A stretch of 64,000 nucleotides of DNA from Paenibacillus campinasensis (GTDB lineage: Bacteria > Bacillota > Bacilli > Paenibacillales > Paenibacillaceae). Shown one piece after another: positions 41,345-50,410 of the stretch. Each line of letters opens with the position of its first letter. Position 1 is the first letter of the stretch. Below the pieces are notes generated by a model. That model was not told the origin of the DNA and did not search any database. It saw only the letters and a program-made list of their open reading frames with translations. The position numbers and the translations under genes were made by a program. The DNA is taken from the NCBI RefSeq assembly GCF_002272015.1, contig NZ_NPBY01000049.1, positions 1 through 64,000 on the forward strand. Direction: 5' to 3'.

Positions 41345-42478
41345 ATGGGTACGATCGATCGTATCTTGGATAAAGCATTGCGGGGAGAACGCCTTAACCT
41401 GGAGGACACCGTAACGCTGTTTGAAAGCGATCAAGTGGAGAAAATAGGCCATGCCGCGAACATCATGACCAAGCGTTTGCATCCTGACCCGATTACAACC
41501 TTTGTAATTGGACGGAATATAAACTATACGAATGTGTGCGACGTATACTGCCGCTTTTGCGCATTCTATCGCAGACCTGGCTCTTCTGAGGGCTATGTTC
41601 TTCCGGATGAGACCATTTTCCAGAAAATCCAGGAAACCCAGGATGTGAACGGGACGGAAATACTGATGCAGGGCGGCACGAATCCGGATCTGCCATTCAG
41701 CTATTACACCGACCTGCTTCGGAACATCAAGAAGCGTTTCCCGAACATTACGATGCATTCCTTCTCGCCTGCCGAGATCATGAAGATGGTGGAGGTATCC
41801 GGCTTGCCGCTGGAAGAAGTGGTGCGCGAGCTGCGGGATGCGGGACTGGATTCGCTGCCTGGCGGCGGAGCTGAAATTCTGGACGATCGAATCCGGAAAA
41901 AAGTCAGCCGTCTCAAGGGTTCCTGGCGCCAGTGGATGGACGTGATGCAGACCGCCCACAAGCTCGGCATGAACACGACGGCGACGATGGTTATCGGCCT
42001 GGGCGAGACGATGGAGGAGCGCGCACTCCACCTTCTGCGCATCCGCGATGCGCAGGATGAATGCATTCAGAACGGATGGGATTCCAAAGGCTTCCTCGCC
42101 TTTATACCATTCACGTTCCAGCCGGACAACACCAATTTGAAGCGGGAGCGGGAGACGCCGGAGGCTTATCTGAAGACGGTGGCCATCGGCCGGCTTGCCA
42201 TTGACAATGTGCCGAATCTTCAATCGTCCTGGGTGACGATGGGGCCGGACATTGGCAAGCTGTCGCTAAGCTACGGTTGTAATGACTTCGGCAGCACGAT
42301 GATGGAGGAGAACGTTGTATCCTCCGCAGGTGCGGTATACAAGGTCAACATCGAGTCCATTCTTCGTCTGATTCGTGAAGCGGGACATATTCCGGCTCAG
42401 CGGAATACCCGGTACGAAATTTTGCGTGTGTTTGAGGATAACAGCACCGTCGAGCGCGATTTTGTGATGCAGAACTAA
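41345..42478 (+). CDS. mqnC: Dehypoxanthine futalosine cyclase
   Basis: MqnC is a radical-SAM enzyme of the futalosine route to menaquinone; it closes the ring to give cyclic dehypoxanthinylfutalosine. The 377 residues carry the cluster motif C65-x3-C69-x2-C72 (CDVYCRFC), the MQGGTNPDLP strand, LPGGGAEIL and the C-terminal QSSWVTMGPDIGKLSLSYGCNDFG typical of the MqnC/MqnE pair; length and N-terminus fit MqnC. AGGAGG precedes the ATG. It is a single gene, and no other mqn gene lies in the window. Confidence 0.92.
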   Translation: MGTIDRILDKALRGERLNLEDTVTLFESDQVEKIGHAANIMTKRLHPDPITTFVIGRNINYTNVCDVYCRFCAFYRRPGSSEGYVLPDETIFQKIQETQDVNGTEILMQGGTNPDLPFSYYTDLLRNIKKRFPNITMHSFSPAEIMKMVEVSGLPLEEVVRELRDAGLDSLPGGGAEILDDRIRKKVSRLKGSWRQWMDVMQTAHKLGMNTTATMVIGLGETMEERALHLLRIRDAQDECIQNGWDSKGFLAFIPFTFQPDNTNLKRERETPEAYLKTVAIGRLAIDNVPNLQSSWVTMGPDIGKLSLSYGCNDFGSTMMEENVVSSAGAVYKVNIESILRLIREAGHIPAQRNTRYEILRVFEDNSTVERDFVMQN

Positions 42479-42499
42479 TCTGTGTTTATCCATCATCCG

Positions 42500-42541
42500 A
42501 AGTGTGAGTGATCAAGGCTTCCTTGGTCACTCACACTTTTT
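42500..42541 (+). terminator. mqnC terminator
   Basis: AAGTGTGAGTGA (42500-42511) and TCACTCACACTT (42527-42538) form a long stem with an inner CAAGG/CCTTG, then TTTTT. Confidence 0.93.
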
Positions 42542-42752
42542 CTGTGGGAACAGTTTCCGCCTCGAGTACAACGTCATCGTATAGCGAAGCACCGCCCCGA
42601 TCGTCTGGCTGAGCCGGAGTGAACGGGGTGTTTTTTATAGTAAGGCTGATGCGTTGCTTCATAAGGACTTGCTTGTTTTTCCAAGCTGATGTTCCGTATA
42701 TCCCCCTGCCACTCCCCATATACTGAAAAGGGAACTCGAAAGGAGTGATTCC

Positions 42753-43655
42753 ATGGAACTGTTCAGCATCTCAATCGATACACGGTCGGATCATGAGAAG
42801 GAGGCATTTCGCCGTATATTGTCAGACAAGCAGAAGGAGCTACATAAGCGATGCAAGCAGCTGAAATTTGCTTTCAGCGCTGCAGAAGCCCGGGTCACTT
42901 GGACTTGCTCCGGCAAGCTGCCGCTGTCGACCTGGACGCTGTCTGCGGAGGAGCTGCGACGGCTTATCTCCGAGGCGGTTACTGCTTACATTATGGAGGA
43001 GAGGGAGCAGGAGCTTGCTGCACGGCTACTGTACTCGGAGTTCGAGTTTGACGATGAAGAGGAGGCAGAACGAATTCTGCAATGCTATTTCCAGCTGCTG
43101 TCCAATGAAGGGGAGGCTGCCCAATATTGGCAAAGCCGCAGACGGAAGCTGGTTGAAGGCATTGACCAGTGTCTGCTTGAGGGGCCTGAGCTCAATTTGA
43201 ACGGCTTCCTGACGTTTCGCCTCCACACTTATGAGCAAGAGCTGCGCGACTTGGCGGAGTACGCCGTTGATGAGTTTATCCTGGATCAGCAGTATGAGGA
43301 GTTTGTGAGTCTGCTGAAGTATTTTGTTTATTTTCAGGAGCCCAAAATGCCGATCGTCCACGTCATCCACAAGGGCGAAGAAGATTTCCTGCTGCTGGAT
43401 GGCAACTTGAGGCCGATCGAGCGGCCGCAAGAGGACGGACTCATCATTGAGAGGCTGGATCAGGAAATGGAAATCGAAGATATGATCGTCAGCACACTGA
43501 TTGCGGTTTCCCCGGCCCGAATGATCATTCACACGCGAAATCCTGATTTGCCGGTCATTATGACATTGGCCCAAATTTTTGACAACCGGGCTCAGATATG
43601 CTGCAGCTGTCCGGAATGCAGTGTGTTTCTCGGAAGCGGGCGCATGATGACTTGA
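42753..43655 (+). CDS. ytxC: Sporulation-associated protein YtxC
   Basis: This 300-residue cytosolic protein matches the YtxC-like family, and its place directly upstream of thrS is the same as in Bacillus subtilis. The N-terminal third is mixed alpha/beta, the middle is helical and acidic (EFEFDDEEEAERILQCYFQLL), and the C-terminal third has a basic-acidic strand region (MPIVHVIHKGEEDFLLLDG) and ends with a CCSCPEC cysteine cluster that could bind a metal. Biochemical function is unknown. CGAAAGGAGTG is the ribosome site. The thrS promoter overlaps its stop codon. Confidence 0.85.
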   Translation: MELFSISIDTRSDHEKEAFRRILSDKQKELHKRCKQLKFAFSAAEARVTWTCSGKLPLSTWTLSAEELRRLISEAVTAYIMEEREQELAARLLYSEFEFDDEEEAERILQCYFQLLSNEGEAAQYWQSRRRKLVEGIDQCLLEGPELNLNGFLTFRLHTYEQELRDLAEYAVDEFILDQQYEEFVSLLKYFVYFQEPKMPIVHVIHKGEEDFLLLDGNLRPIERPQEDGLIIERLDQEMEIEDMIVSTLIAVSPARMIIHTRNPDLPVIMTLAQIFDNRAQICCSCPECSVFLGSGRMMT

Positions 43656-43681
43656 CGTATTCTGGCCAGCAGGATTATAAT
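43652..43681 (+). promoter_or_regulatory. thrS promoter
   Basis: TTGACG (43652-43657), 18 bases, TATAAT (43676-43681). The -35 overlaps the ytxC stop. Initiation near 43688 begins the T-box leader. Confidence 0.8.
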
Positions 43682-43687
43682 ATCTCA

Positions 43688-43985
43688 TAAATTCACGTAA
43701 AAGCTATGACAAAGACATGAGTCAATCGGCTAGATCCGTTCCAGAGAGAGGGAACCCGGCTGAAATTCCCTTCGGTGCGTCATTGATTTACCCCTTTGTA
43801 GCTGTGCGGTCGAAATTATGGGATTCATTTTTCGTAAGAGTAGGCTTCACCGGTTCATGACCGTTATTCAATGCTGATGAAGGATCCTTCGGATCGGCCC
43901 TGGCGCGGGCCAGTGTGACCGAGGATCGAATTAGGGTGGAACCACGGGTATAACACTCGTCCCTTTGCGGGACGGGTGTTTTTTG
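43688..43985 (+). promoter_or_regulatory. T-box riboswitch of thrS
   Basis: The T-box AGGGTGGAACCACG starts at 43933, followed by a terminator. Stem I closes with ACAAAG (43709-43714) and CTTTGT (43794-43799). Just inside, ACC at 43790-43792 is the likely Thr specifier codon. Stem I also shows GGAACCCGGCTG. Uncharged tRNA-Thr would stabilise the antiterminator and raise thrS expression. Confidence 0.95.
43953..43985 (+). terminator. thrS leader terminator
   Basis: ACACTCGTCCC (43953-43963) with GGGACGGGTGT (43969-43979), then a T run. Confidence 0.92.
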
Positions 43986-44054
43986 TTATGTCCTGCGAGA
44001 ATGGAACAGGAAACGTGAAATTAAACCAACGTATGCTTTGAGGAGGAATGTAAG

Positions 44055-45992
44055 GTGGCTATCAGTATTAAACTGCCAGACGGCTCGGTCCGTGAATATG
44101 AGGCAGGCAGCTCGATTGAGGATGTGGCTGCATCCATCAGCAGCGGGCTGAAGAAAAACGCAGTGGCAGGAAAATTAAACGGGGTGCTGGTCGATTTGGC
44201 GACGCCGCTTGAGGAAGGTGCCCTCGTAGAAATCGTAACCCAGGATTCGGCTGAAGGGCTTGAAGTGATCCGCCACAGTACAGCTCACTTGCTGGCACAG
44301 GCAACGAAGCGCTTGTATGGCGCCAAGGAAGTGAAGCTGGGAGTCGGACCGGTCATCGAGGACGGCTTCTACTATGATATGGATCTTGAAGAGCCGCTGA
44401 ATCCGGAGGATCTGCAGAAGATTGAGAAGGAAATGGAGCGCATCGTAGGCGAGAACTTGCCAATCGTGCGCAAGGAAGTGAGCCGTGCGGAAGCGCTGCG
44501 GATTTTTGGCGAACTGGGGGATCCGTACAAGCTTGAGCTGATCCATGATCTGCCGGAGGACAGTGTCATTACGATTTACGAGCAAGGGGAGTTTTTTGAC
44601 CTCTGCCGTGGACCGCATGTGCCATCAACCGGAAAAATCAAAGTGTTCAAGCTGATGAATGTGGCCGGAGCTTATTGGCGTGGGGATAGCAAGAACAAAA
44701 TGCTCCAGCGTGTATACGGGACCGCGTTTGTGAAGAAAGCGCAGCTCGATGAGCATCTGCATCTGCTGGAGGAAGCGAAGAAGCGCGATCACCGCAAGCT
44801 GGGCAAGGAACTGCAAATGTTCACGTTCTCCCAGCTCGTAGGACAAGGTCTGCCGATCTGGCTTCCGAACGGGGCGAAGCTCCGCCGCACCCTTGAGCGT
44901 TATATCGTGGATCTGGAGGAGCGTCTTGGCTACCAGCACGTGTATACCCCTGTGCTTGGCAACGTGGATCTCTACAAAACATCGGGTCACTGGGATCATT
45001 ACCAGGAGGATATGTTCCCGGTCATGTCGATGGACAATGAAGATCTCGTGCTTCGTCCGATGAACTGTCCGCACCATATGATGGTGTACAAGAGCGACAT
45101 GCGGAGCTACCGCGATCTGCCGATCCGGATTGCAGAGCTTGGCATGATGCATCGCTATGAGATGTCCGGCGCATTGACAGGACTTCACCGGGTTCGGGCG
45201 ATGACGCTGAACGACTCCCACATTTTCTGCCGTCCGGATCAGATCAAGGAAGAGTTTGCACGGGTTATCCAGTTGATTATGACCGTGTACAAGGATTTTG
45301 GCATTCAGGACTACCGTTTCCGCCTATCCTACAGAGATCCGCAGGATACCGAGAAATACTTCCCGAACGATGAGATGTGGGAAATGTCCCAGCGCATGCT
45401 GCGCGAGGTTGTAGAGGAGCTGGATATGCCGTTCTTCGAGGCGGAAGGCGAGGCTGCTTTCTACGGACCGAAGCTCGATGTGCAGATCAAGACGGCACTT
45501 GGCAAAGAAGAGACGCTGTCTACTGTACAGCTCGACTTCCTGCTGCCAGAACGCTTTGAGCTTGAATATGTCGGAGATGATGGTCAGAAGCATCGTCCGG
45601 TCGTCATCCATCGCGGCATCCTCGGCACCATGGAGCGATTTGCCGCGTTCTTGCTGGAGAATTTTGCAGGCGCTCTGCCGCTTTGGCTTGCTCCGGTGCA
45701 GGTGAAGGTGATTCCGGTGTCTACCGCATTTGAGGATTATGCCAAGGAAGTAGCGGAGAAGCTGCAACTGGCAGGCATCTCGGTTGAGCCGGATCTCCGT
45801 AATGAGAAGCTCGGCTATAAGATTCGCGAAGCGCAGCTGGAGAAAATTCCGTATATGTTCATCGTTGGCGAGAATGAGAAGAACGCTGGCGCTGTATCCG
45901 TCCGCAAGCGCGGGGAAGGGGATATTGGCGCTCAGCCGCTGGATGATATCATCGCCAAGCTGCGTGAGGAAATCCAGACGCACGCTGTGTAA
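44055..45992 (+). CDS. thrS: Threonyl-tRNA synthetase
   Basis: ThrS (645 residues) joins threonine to tRNA-Thr. The N-terminal TGS domain (residues 1-60), the editing domain with [16 protein letters not shown] and the [13 protein letters not shown] segment, the class II core with [21 protein letters not shown] (zinc ligands), motif 2 around [17 protein letters not shown], motif 3 with [12 protein letters not shown], and a C-terminal anticodon domain are all present. Start is GTG at 44055 with GAGGAGGAATG upstream. A T-box controls it. No terminator is evident before the next gene. Confidence 0.97.
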   Translation: MAISIKLPDGSVREYEAGSSIEDVAASISSGLKKNAVAGKLNGVLVDLATPLEEGALVEIVTQDSAEGLEVIRHSTAHLLAQATKRLYGAKEVKLGVGPVIEDGFYYDMDLEEPLNPEDLQKIEKEMERIVGENLPIVRKEVSRAEALRIFGELGDPYKLELIHDLPEDSVITIYEQGEFFDLCRGPHVPSTGKIKVFKLMNVAGAYWRGDSKNKMLQRVYGTAFVKKAQLDEHLHLLEEAKKRDHRKLGKELQMFTFSQLVGQGLPIWLPNGAKLRRTLERYIVDLEERLGYQHVYTPVLGNVDLYKTSGHWDHYQEDMFPVMSMDNEDLVLRPMNCPHHMMVYKSDMRSYRDLPIRIAELGMMHRYEMSGALTGLHRVRAMTLNDSHIFCRPDQIKEEFARVIQLIMTVYKDFGIQDYRFRLSYRDPQDTEKYFPNDEMWEMSQRMLREVVEELDMPFFEAEGEAAFYGPKLDVQIKTALGKEETLSTVQLDFLLPERFELEYVGDDGQKHRPVVIHRGILGTMERFAAFLLENFAGALPLWLAPVQVKVIPVSTAFEDYAKEVAEKLQLAGISVEPDLRNEKLGYKIREAQLEKIPYMFIVGENEKNAGAVSVRKRGEGDIGAQPLDDIIAKLREEIQTHAV

Positions 45993-46150
45993 TCCTATGC
46001 AAGCGAGAGCTTTCTGTTGTACGGGAACTGTAGACCGCTGCAGATGGTTGCCCCATTACTAGCTCGATCATAGGGTAACATTTCAACCCCTGTCATGTAT
46101 AAACCGTTGAAGTTGCGGGAACCCTCGCTAGTAAGGGGGAGGTATTCGCA

Positions 46151-46912
46151 ATGAACAAACGAAAAACATGGCAGGGGTTCTTTTTGTGCGGGCTCGTTAT
46201 CGCTTGGCTGCTCGAACCGCCGGTAACGGCGAATGCAAGTCACTGGCAGCCGGTATTAAGTGATTCCTACAGCGTGTCCCACAGCGAACAGAAATCGAGC
46301 GCATTCATTGAAGGCTCAAGTTTTATGGAGATGGCGCATCTCTATGCCCTGAATTTGGTTAGCATCGGAAAAGTTAATAAACATATAACGCTTGCCGAAG
46401 ACGAGCAGCAGCGCGATGATCACGGCGTCAAAGCAACCAGAAAAGGCGGCCATCCTTCGATGGCAGTACTGGCTCCAAGAGATGATCAGGTGCTGCATAC
46501 GGTGACAGTGACGGCAACAGGATATACAGCAGGATATGAATCGACTGGTAAAAGACCCGGTCATCCCCAGTATGGCATTACGTATTCCGGGGTGAAGGTG
46601 AAGCGAGACCGAAATACGCTGTCCACGATCGCTGCCGATCCATCTGTATTTCCGCTGGGCAGCATTCTGTATATCCCGGGTTACGGGTACGGGATCGTCG
46701 CGGACATCGGCTCTGCCATCAAGGGTCGGAAGATCGATCTGTATTTTGCCACAACCGAGCAAGTGTATGAGGAGTGGGGTAAAAAGGATGTCGAGGTGCA
46801 GCTCATTCGAAAAGGCAGCGGAAAATGCACCGAAGCGATGTTGAAAAAGTTCGGAGAAGCGATTGAAACGTACCGTTTCCTGCCAAGCTCTGTGCTGGAG
46901 GAAGCGATTTGA
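46151..46912 (+). CDS. Secreted 3D-domain cell-wall protein, YuiC/YocH type
   Basis: The 253-residue protein has a signal peptide ([19 protein letters not shown], cleavage after TANA), a linker of about 90 residues, and a C-terminal 3D domain of the RlpA/MltA double-psi barrel kind: [38 protein letters not shown], the Asp-containing [14 protein letters not shown] and GRKIDLYF. The three aspartates that name the domain are visible. Such domains cut or bind peptidoglycan, often in spore formers. AGGGGGAGG is the ribosome site. It is alone on its transcript. Confidence 0.87.
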   Translation: MNKRKTWQGFFLCGLVIAWLLEPPVTANASHWQPVLSDSYSVSHSEQKSSAFIEGSSFMEMAHLYALNLVSIGKVNKHITLAEDEQQRDDHGVKATRKGGHPSMAVLAPRDDQVLHTVTVTATGYTAGYESTGKRPGHPQYGITYSGVKVKRDRNTLSTIAADPSVFPLGSILYIPGYGYGIVADIGSAIKGRKIDLYFATTEQVYEEWGKKDVEVQLIRKGSGKCTEAMLKKFGEAIETYRFLPSSVLEEAI

Positions 46913-47045
46913 CCCCGGATTCCCGGCAGCCACTGGACTTACTACCCGAGCTCGCATAAGCCCCGCCGGTTCATCACATACTACTGTTCGGGGGCCAAAC
47001 CCCTGAAGAGGATGATGGTATGAAGATAACCAGGAGGTGAAGACG

Positions 47046-47243
47046 GTGAAAAAGAATAAAGTTCAGGAAAACTTCAAGACACCGAACGAAAAGTTCAATG
47101 CCGAGTTTGCTGAAGATCAAAGCATTGCCAGCAACCCGAAGGGCAAATCGAAGGTTCAAGAGAACTACAAAAAACCAAACGAGAAGTTTGACGCGGAGTT
47201 TGGCGAGCTGAACGCGCCAGGCGACCACAAAACAAACCGTTAA
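47046..47243 (+). CDS. Small two-repeat protein, possible gamma-type spore protein
   Basis: The 65-residue hydrophilic protein holds two copies of KVQENxKxPNEKFxAEF (about residues 5-21 and 38-54). The AEFAED sequence resembles the TEFASE site where the germination protease cuts gamma-type small acid-soluble spore proteins, and the tandem duplication is also typical. Identity with that family is not certain. Start is GTG at 47046, six bases after AGGAGGTG. A 6-codon frame beginning ATG at 47020 overlaps the ribosome site. A terminator closes it. Confidence 0.6.
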   Translation: MKKNKVQENFKTPNEKFNAEFAEDQSIASNPKGKSKVQENYKKPNEKFDAEFGELNAPGDHKTNR

Positions 47244-47284
47244 GGTTAGTTAGCCGGTGGCAACCCTCGTTTCATGCTTTATAC

Positions 47285-47312
47285 AAAACCCCTGCACTTG
47301 GCGGGGGTTTTT
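47285..47312 (+). terminator. Rho-independent terminator
   Basis: AAAACCCC (47285-47292) pairs with GGGGTTTT near 47304-47311. It ends the small repeat protein gene. Confidence 0.85.
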
Positions 47313-47454
47313 CTATATAGAAGACGTGATCCATTATTATCCAGTGCCTCGGTCTGGAGACCGAGTTGATTTTCATCCCGCCGCCGCTATATCGTTCCTT
47401 CAGGATGTTGTACACTGTAGTTACCAAAAGAAGTGAAGGCAAGGGGATGTGACC

Positions 47455-48498
47455 ATGAGTAAAAAAGGATGGAGCCAGTTATTCGGCGGCCTGTTCCTGA
47501 TCGGAATCGGCGTATTGTTTTTTCTAAATCAGCTTGGTTTTATTAATGTAAGCATCGGCTATCTCATATCGACATTCTGGCCGGTCATCTTGATCTGGTT
47601 CGGCCTGCAAAGCCTGATCTTTGCATCTGGTGCAGGGGTGCTGTGGGGCGCTTTGGTGCCAATTCTGCTTGGCCTTTATTTTCTGGGACGCAACCTGGGT
47701 TATGTATGGTTCTCGTTTGGAGATTTAATCAAATTTGCGATTCCGGTTGCTTTGATTCTGTTCGGCCTGCAGGTCATTCTACAGCCGAGAAATAACCGCC
47801 GGCCGCCTGAGCCGCCGCCTGCCCCGGAGCCTGACCGTCGGCAGAGCCCGATTCCGCCAGAGCCGCCGGAGGCCGTTCCGCTCGATTCTTCGCTTGATGA
47901 GGTGTTTGAACGCAAGTTTGGCAAACCGCAGCAGGAGCCGAAACAGGAGCATACCGATCATGCGAATCATAGGGATCATACGGCCGCATCCGGAAGAAGA
48001 GGCTACCGCTATGACGATACGGATCCGCATTACGGTTATAATGAAGAGGAGGGTCACCGGTACTACGAAGACCGAGATGACCCCAATAGAAGTGGCGCCA
48101 GATGGTCCCATCACGATACAGTGAATAAATCCGCTTTTATCGGGGATGTGCATATGGGCAAGGAATACTTTTCGCTGAAGCCGACCAACATCTCCCAGTT
48201 TATCGGGGATACGGTGCTCGACTTGACCAAAGCCCAGATTCCGTACGGCGAAACCCGCATTAACATTTCCGGATTTATCGGAGACGTCAAAGTGTTTGTA
48301 CCGAATGATTCGGACCTCGGCATCCATGTGTCGACCAGCTCGTTTATCGGCGACATGAAGGTGCTGGATCAGAAGGAAGGAAGCGGATTTATGAGCAGCT
48401 CGGGCATCGAGAGCCCGTACTACAGGGAAGCAGGGAAGAGGATCCGCATTCATGTCAGCGTGTTTATCGGCGATATTAAAGTGAACAGGGTAGGGTAA
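47455..48498 (+). CDS. liaF: LiaF-type membrane regulator of the envelope-stress system
   Basis: LiaF is a membrane inhibitor of the LiaS kinase. The 347 residues start with four hydrophobic helices (about 8-30, 33-55, 58-78, 86-106), then a Pro-, His- and Asp-rich linker, and a C-terminal domain of the cell wall-active antibiotics response family with five FIGD motifs (SAFIGDVHMG, QFIGDTVLDL, SGFIGDVKVFV, SSFIGDMKVL, SVFIGDIKV) spaced 20-25 residues. ATG 47455 follows AAGGGGATG. liaS starts five bases after its stop. Confidence 0.9.
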   Translation: MSKKGWSQLFGGLFLIGIGVLFFLNQLGFINVSIGYLISTFWPVILIWFGLQSLIFASGAGVLWGALVPILLGLYFLGRNLGYVWFSFGDLIKFAIPVALILFGLQVILQPRNNRRPPEPPPAPEPDRRQSPIPPEPPEAVPLDSSLDEVFERKFGKPQQEPKQEHTDHANHRDHTAASGRRGYRYDDTDPHYGYNEEEGHRYYEDRDDPNRSGARWSHHDTVNKSAFIGDVHMGKEYFSLKPTNISQFIGDTVLDLTKAQIPYGETRINISGFIGDVKVFVPNDSDLGIHVSTSSFIGDMKVLDQKEGSGFMSSSGIESPYYREAGKRIRIHVSVFIGDIKVNRVG

Positions 48499-48503
48499 CC
48501 GGC

Positions 48504-49595
48504 ATGTCGATGATGAGTTTTCTGAAGAATACTAAATGGGTGCTTATGCTGTATTTTCTGCTCATCGGAGCAGGAGTTGCCGTATTCCTGTACGCTGCGG
48601 ACGAATGGGGATACATTCATATTCAGGACAACCGACTGTGGGTTTATTACTCGGTCGGTATTGTTCTGTTCACAGGCATTGCCGGCTATATCGCCGGACA
48701 ACGGATTCAGCGTCCGCTGGATTTGCTGCATCTGAACATGCTACAGGTGGCCAAAGGCAATTTGACGGTCAGGCTGCCAGCCGCAGAAGACGGTTCTTTC
48801 GCGCGCGTCTATGAGGAATTCAACACCATGACCGAGGCGCTGGAGAAGAAGATGAAGCTGTTGCAGCGCTTGGGCGAGCAGGATGTGATCGAGAAGGAAA
48901 TCGCCGCTGAAGCTGCAGTTTTGGAGGAACGCCGACGCATGGCAAGAGACTTGCATGATACGGTAAGCCAGCAGCTCTTTGCCATACACATGTCCGCTTC
49001 TTCATTACCAGCTGTACTCAAGAAAAATCCGGAGCATGGGGAGAAGGTGCTCTCCCAGTTAATCGAAATGTCCCATATTGCCCAGAAGCAGATGCGCGCG
49101 CTCATTGCACAGCTTCGCCCGGTAGAGCTGGAGGGTCGGACGCTCGAGGAGGCGCTGGAGCGCTGGTTCCCGGATTATTGCCGGCAGAACAGTCTCAAGG
49201 GCGTGAAGGATGTTGAGGTTTACGGCGGAGTGTCCGAGGCCATCGAGCATCAGCTGTTCCTAATCATTCAGGAGGCGGTGGCCAACATTGTCAAGCACGC
49301 GGGCGCGTCCATGGTCAGCATGTCGCTGCGCGAGGAAGAGAAGCGCGTTGTGCTCAGCATCAGTGATGATGGCTGCGGGTTTGACGATTTAACGCAGAAA
49401 CAGGGCTCCTACGGGCTGTCCACGATGCGGGAGCGGGCAGAGAAGCTGGGGGGACAGGTGGATATTATAAGCCGGCAGGGGGCCGGCACCACCGTGCGCG
49501 TGAACATTCCGCTGTTCGGAGAAGAGAACGGCTCTGGAGGACCGTCCGATGAGCATGACGATCTTGAGGAGGAAGCCGCTGTGCCGGTGAAGTAA
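48504..49595 (+). CDS. liaS: LiaS-type sensor histidine kinase
   Basis: The 363-residue kinase has two membrane helices (about 13-30 and 48-65) with a very short outside loop, as in intramembrane-sensing kinases, then a HAMP domain, the HisKA_3 box RRRMARDLHDTVSQQL (His151), and a HATPase domain (FLIIQEAVANIVKHAGA, ISDDGCGFDD, GSYGLSTMRERAEKLGG). It responds to cell-wall damage such as lipid II binding drugs in relatives. The ribosome site is weak, suggesting coupling to liaF. liaR follows after 16 bases. Confidence 0.92.
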   Translation: MSMMSFLKNTKWVLMLYFLLIGAGVAVFLYAADEWGYIHIQDNRLWVYYSVGIVLFTGIAGYIAGQRIQRPLDLLHLNMLQVAKGNLTVRLPAAEDGSFARVYEEFNTMTEALEKKMKLLQRLGEQDVIEKEIAAEAAVLEERRRMARDLHDTVSQQLFAIHMSASSLPAVLKKNPEHGEKVLSQLIEMSHIAQKQMRALIAQLRPVELEGRTLEEALERWFPDYCRQNSLKGVKDVEVYGGVSEAIEHQLFLIIQEAVANIVKHAGASMVSMSLREEEKRVVLSISDDGCGFDDLTQKQGSYGLSTMRERAEKLGGQVDIISRQGAGTTVRVNIPLFGEENGSGGPSDEHDDLEEEAAVPVK

Positions 49596-49611
49596 ACAAG
49601 GGGGAAATGAT

Positions 49612-50265
49612 ATGGATACCATAAAGATCATGCTGGCCGATGACCACGATATGGTGCGGATGGGCCTGAAAACTTATTTATCGCTGGACCCCGGCTTCGA
49701 AGTCATTGACGAGGCTGCCAACGGACTCGAGGTGCTGGAGAAGCTGAGAAAAGCCCCGGATGCCCGGCCGGATCTGATTCTGATGGACTTGATGATGCCG
49801 ATCATGAACGGGGCAGAGACGACCAAGGCGGTGATGTCGGAGTTTCCGGATCAGAAAATCGTCATTCTGACAAGCTTTCTGGAAGATGAGCTGGTTGTTG
49901 ACTGCGTCGAGGCCGGAGCGGTAAGTTATGTGCTGAAGACCGTTTCCGCTGATGAGCTGATCTATGCGCTTCAGGGAGCCTATCGCGGCATGCCGGTGAT
50001 GACCAAGGACGTGTCCGATGCGCTTACGCGCGGAATTCGCCGTCATATGGTCGATGAGGATCAATCCGGTTTGACCGAGCGGGAGAAGGAAGTGCTGCTG
50101 CTGATAGCGGAAGGAAAAAGCAATAAAGAGATCGGCGAGGAGCTCCATATCAGCATCAAAACGGTGAAAACTCATGTCAGCAACCTGCTGATGAAATGCG
50201 AGCTGGAGGACAGAACCCAGCTGGCGATATACGCCCACCGAAAAGGCTGGGTGAAAACGCAATAA
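49612..50265 (+). CDS. liaR: LiaR-type response regulator, NarL family
   Basis: The 217 residues consist of a receiver domain with the phosphoacceptor Asp59 (LILMDLMMP) and conserved Lys near 108, and a C-terminal LuxR/NarL helix-turn-helix (LTEREKEVLLLIAEGKSNKEIGEELHIS). It should be phosphorylated by LiaS and activate envelope-stress genes. GGGGGAAATG precedes the ATG. The htrA gene downstream, with an inverted repeat in its promoter, is a plausible but unproven target. Confidence 0.93.
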   Translation: MDTIKIMLADDHDMVRMGLKTYLSLDPGFEVIDEAANGLEVLEKLRKAPDARPDLILMDLMMPIMNGAETTKAVMSEFPDQKIVILTSFLEDELVVDCVEAGAVSYVLKTVSADELIYALQGAYRGMPVMTKDVSDALTRGIRRHMVDEDQSGLTEREKEVLLLIAEGKSNKEIGEELHISIKTVKTHVSNLLMKCELEDRTQLAIYAHRKGWVKTQ

Positions 50266-50321
50266 ACGCTGTTTTAGCCGGGGAGAGCCGTCTTTTTATC
50301 TGCCTTTTAATTGTTTTTAAG

Positions 50322-50343
50322 GTACTATTAAGGTTTATAGTAC
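50322..50343. promoter_or_regulatory. Inverted repeat in the htrA promoter region
   Basis: GTACTAT (50322-50328) and ATAGTAC (50337-50343) are perfect 7-bp arms separated by 8 bases, 68 bases before the htrA start. The spacing suits a dimeric regulator. LiaR or the downstream OmpR-type regulator are candidates. Confidence 0.45.
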
Positions 50344-50410
50344 ACAATAGAAACAGTTAGTCATGTAGCACTTGGAATCAAGTGATTTAACATAGGAGGT
50401 AAAGACACTT

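Noticed and set aside
42531-42719. 62-residue minus-strand frame between mqnC and ytxC
   Set aside because: No ribosome site at either possible start, and it overlaps the tail of the mqnC terminator.
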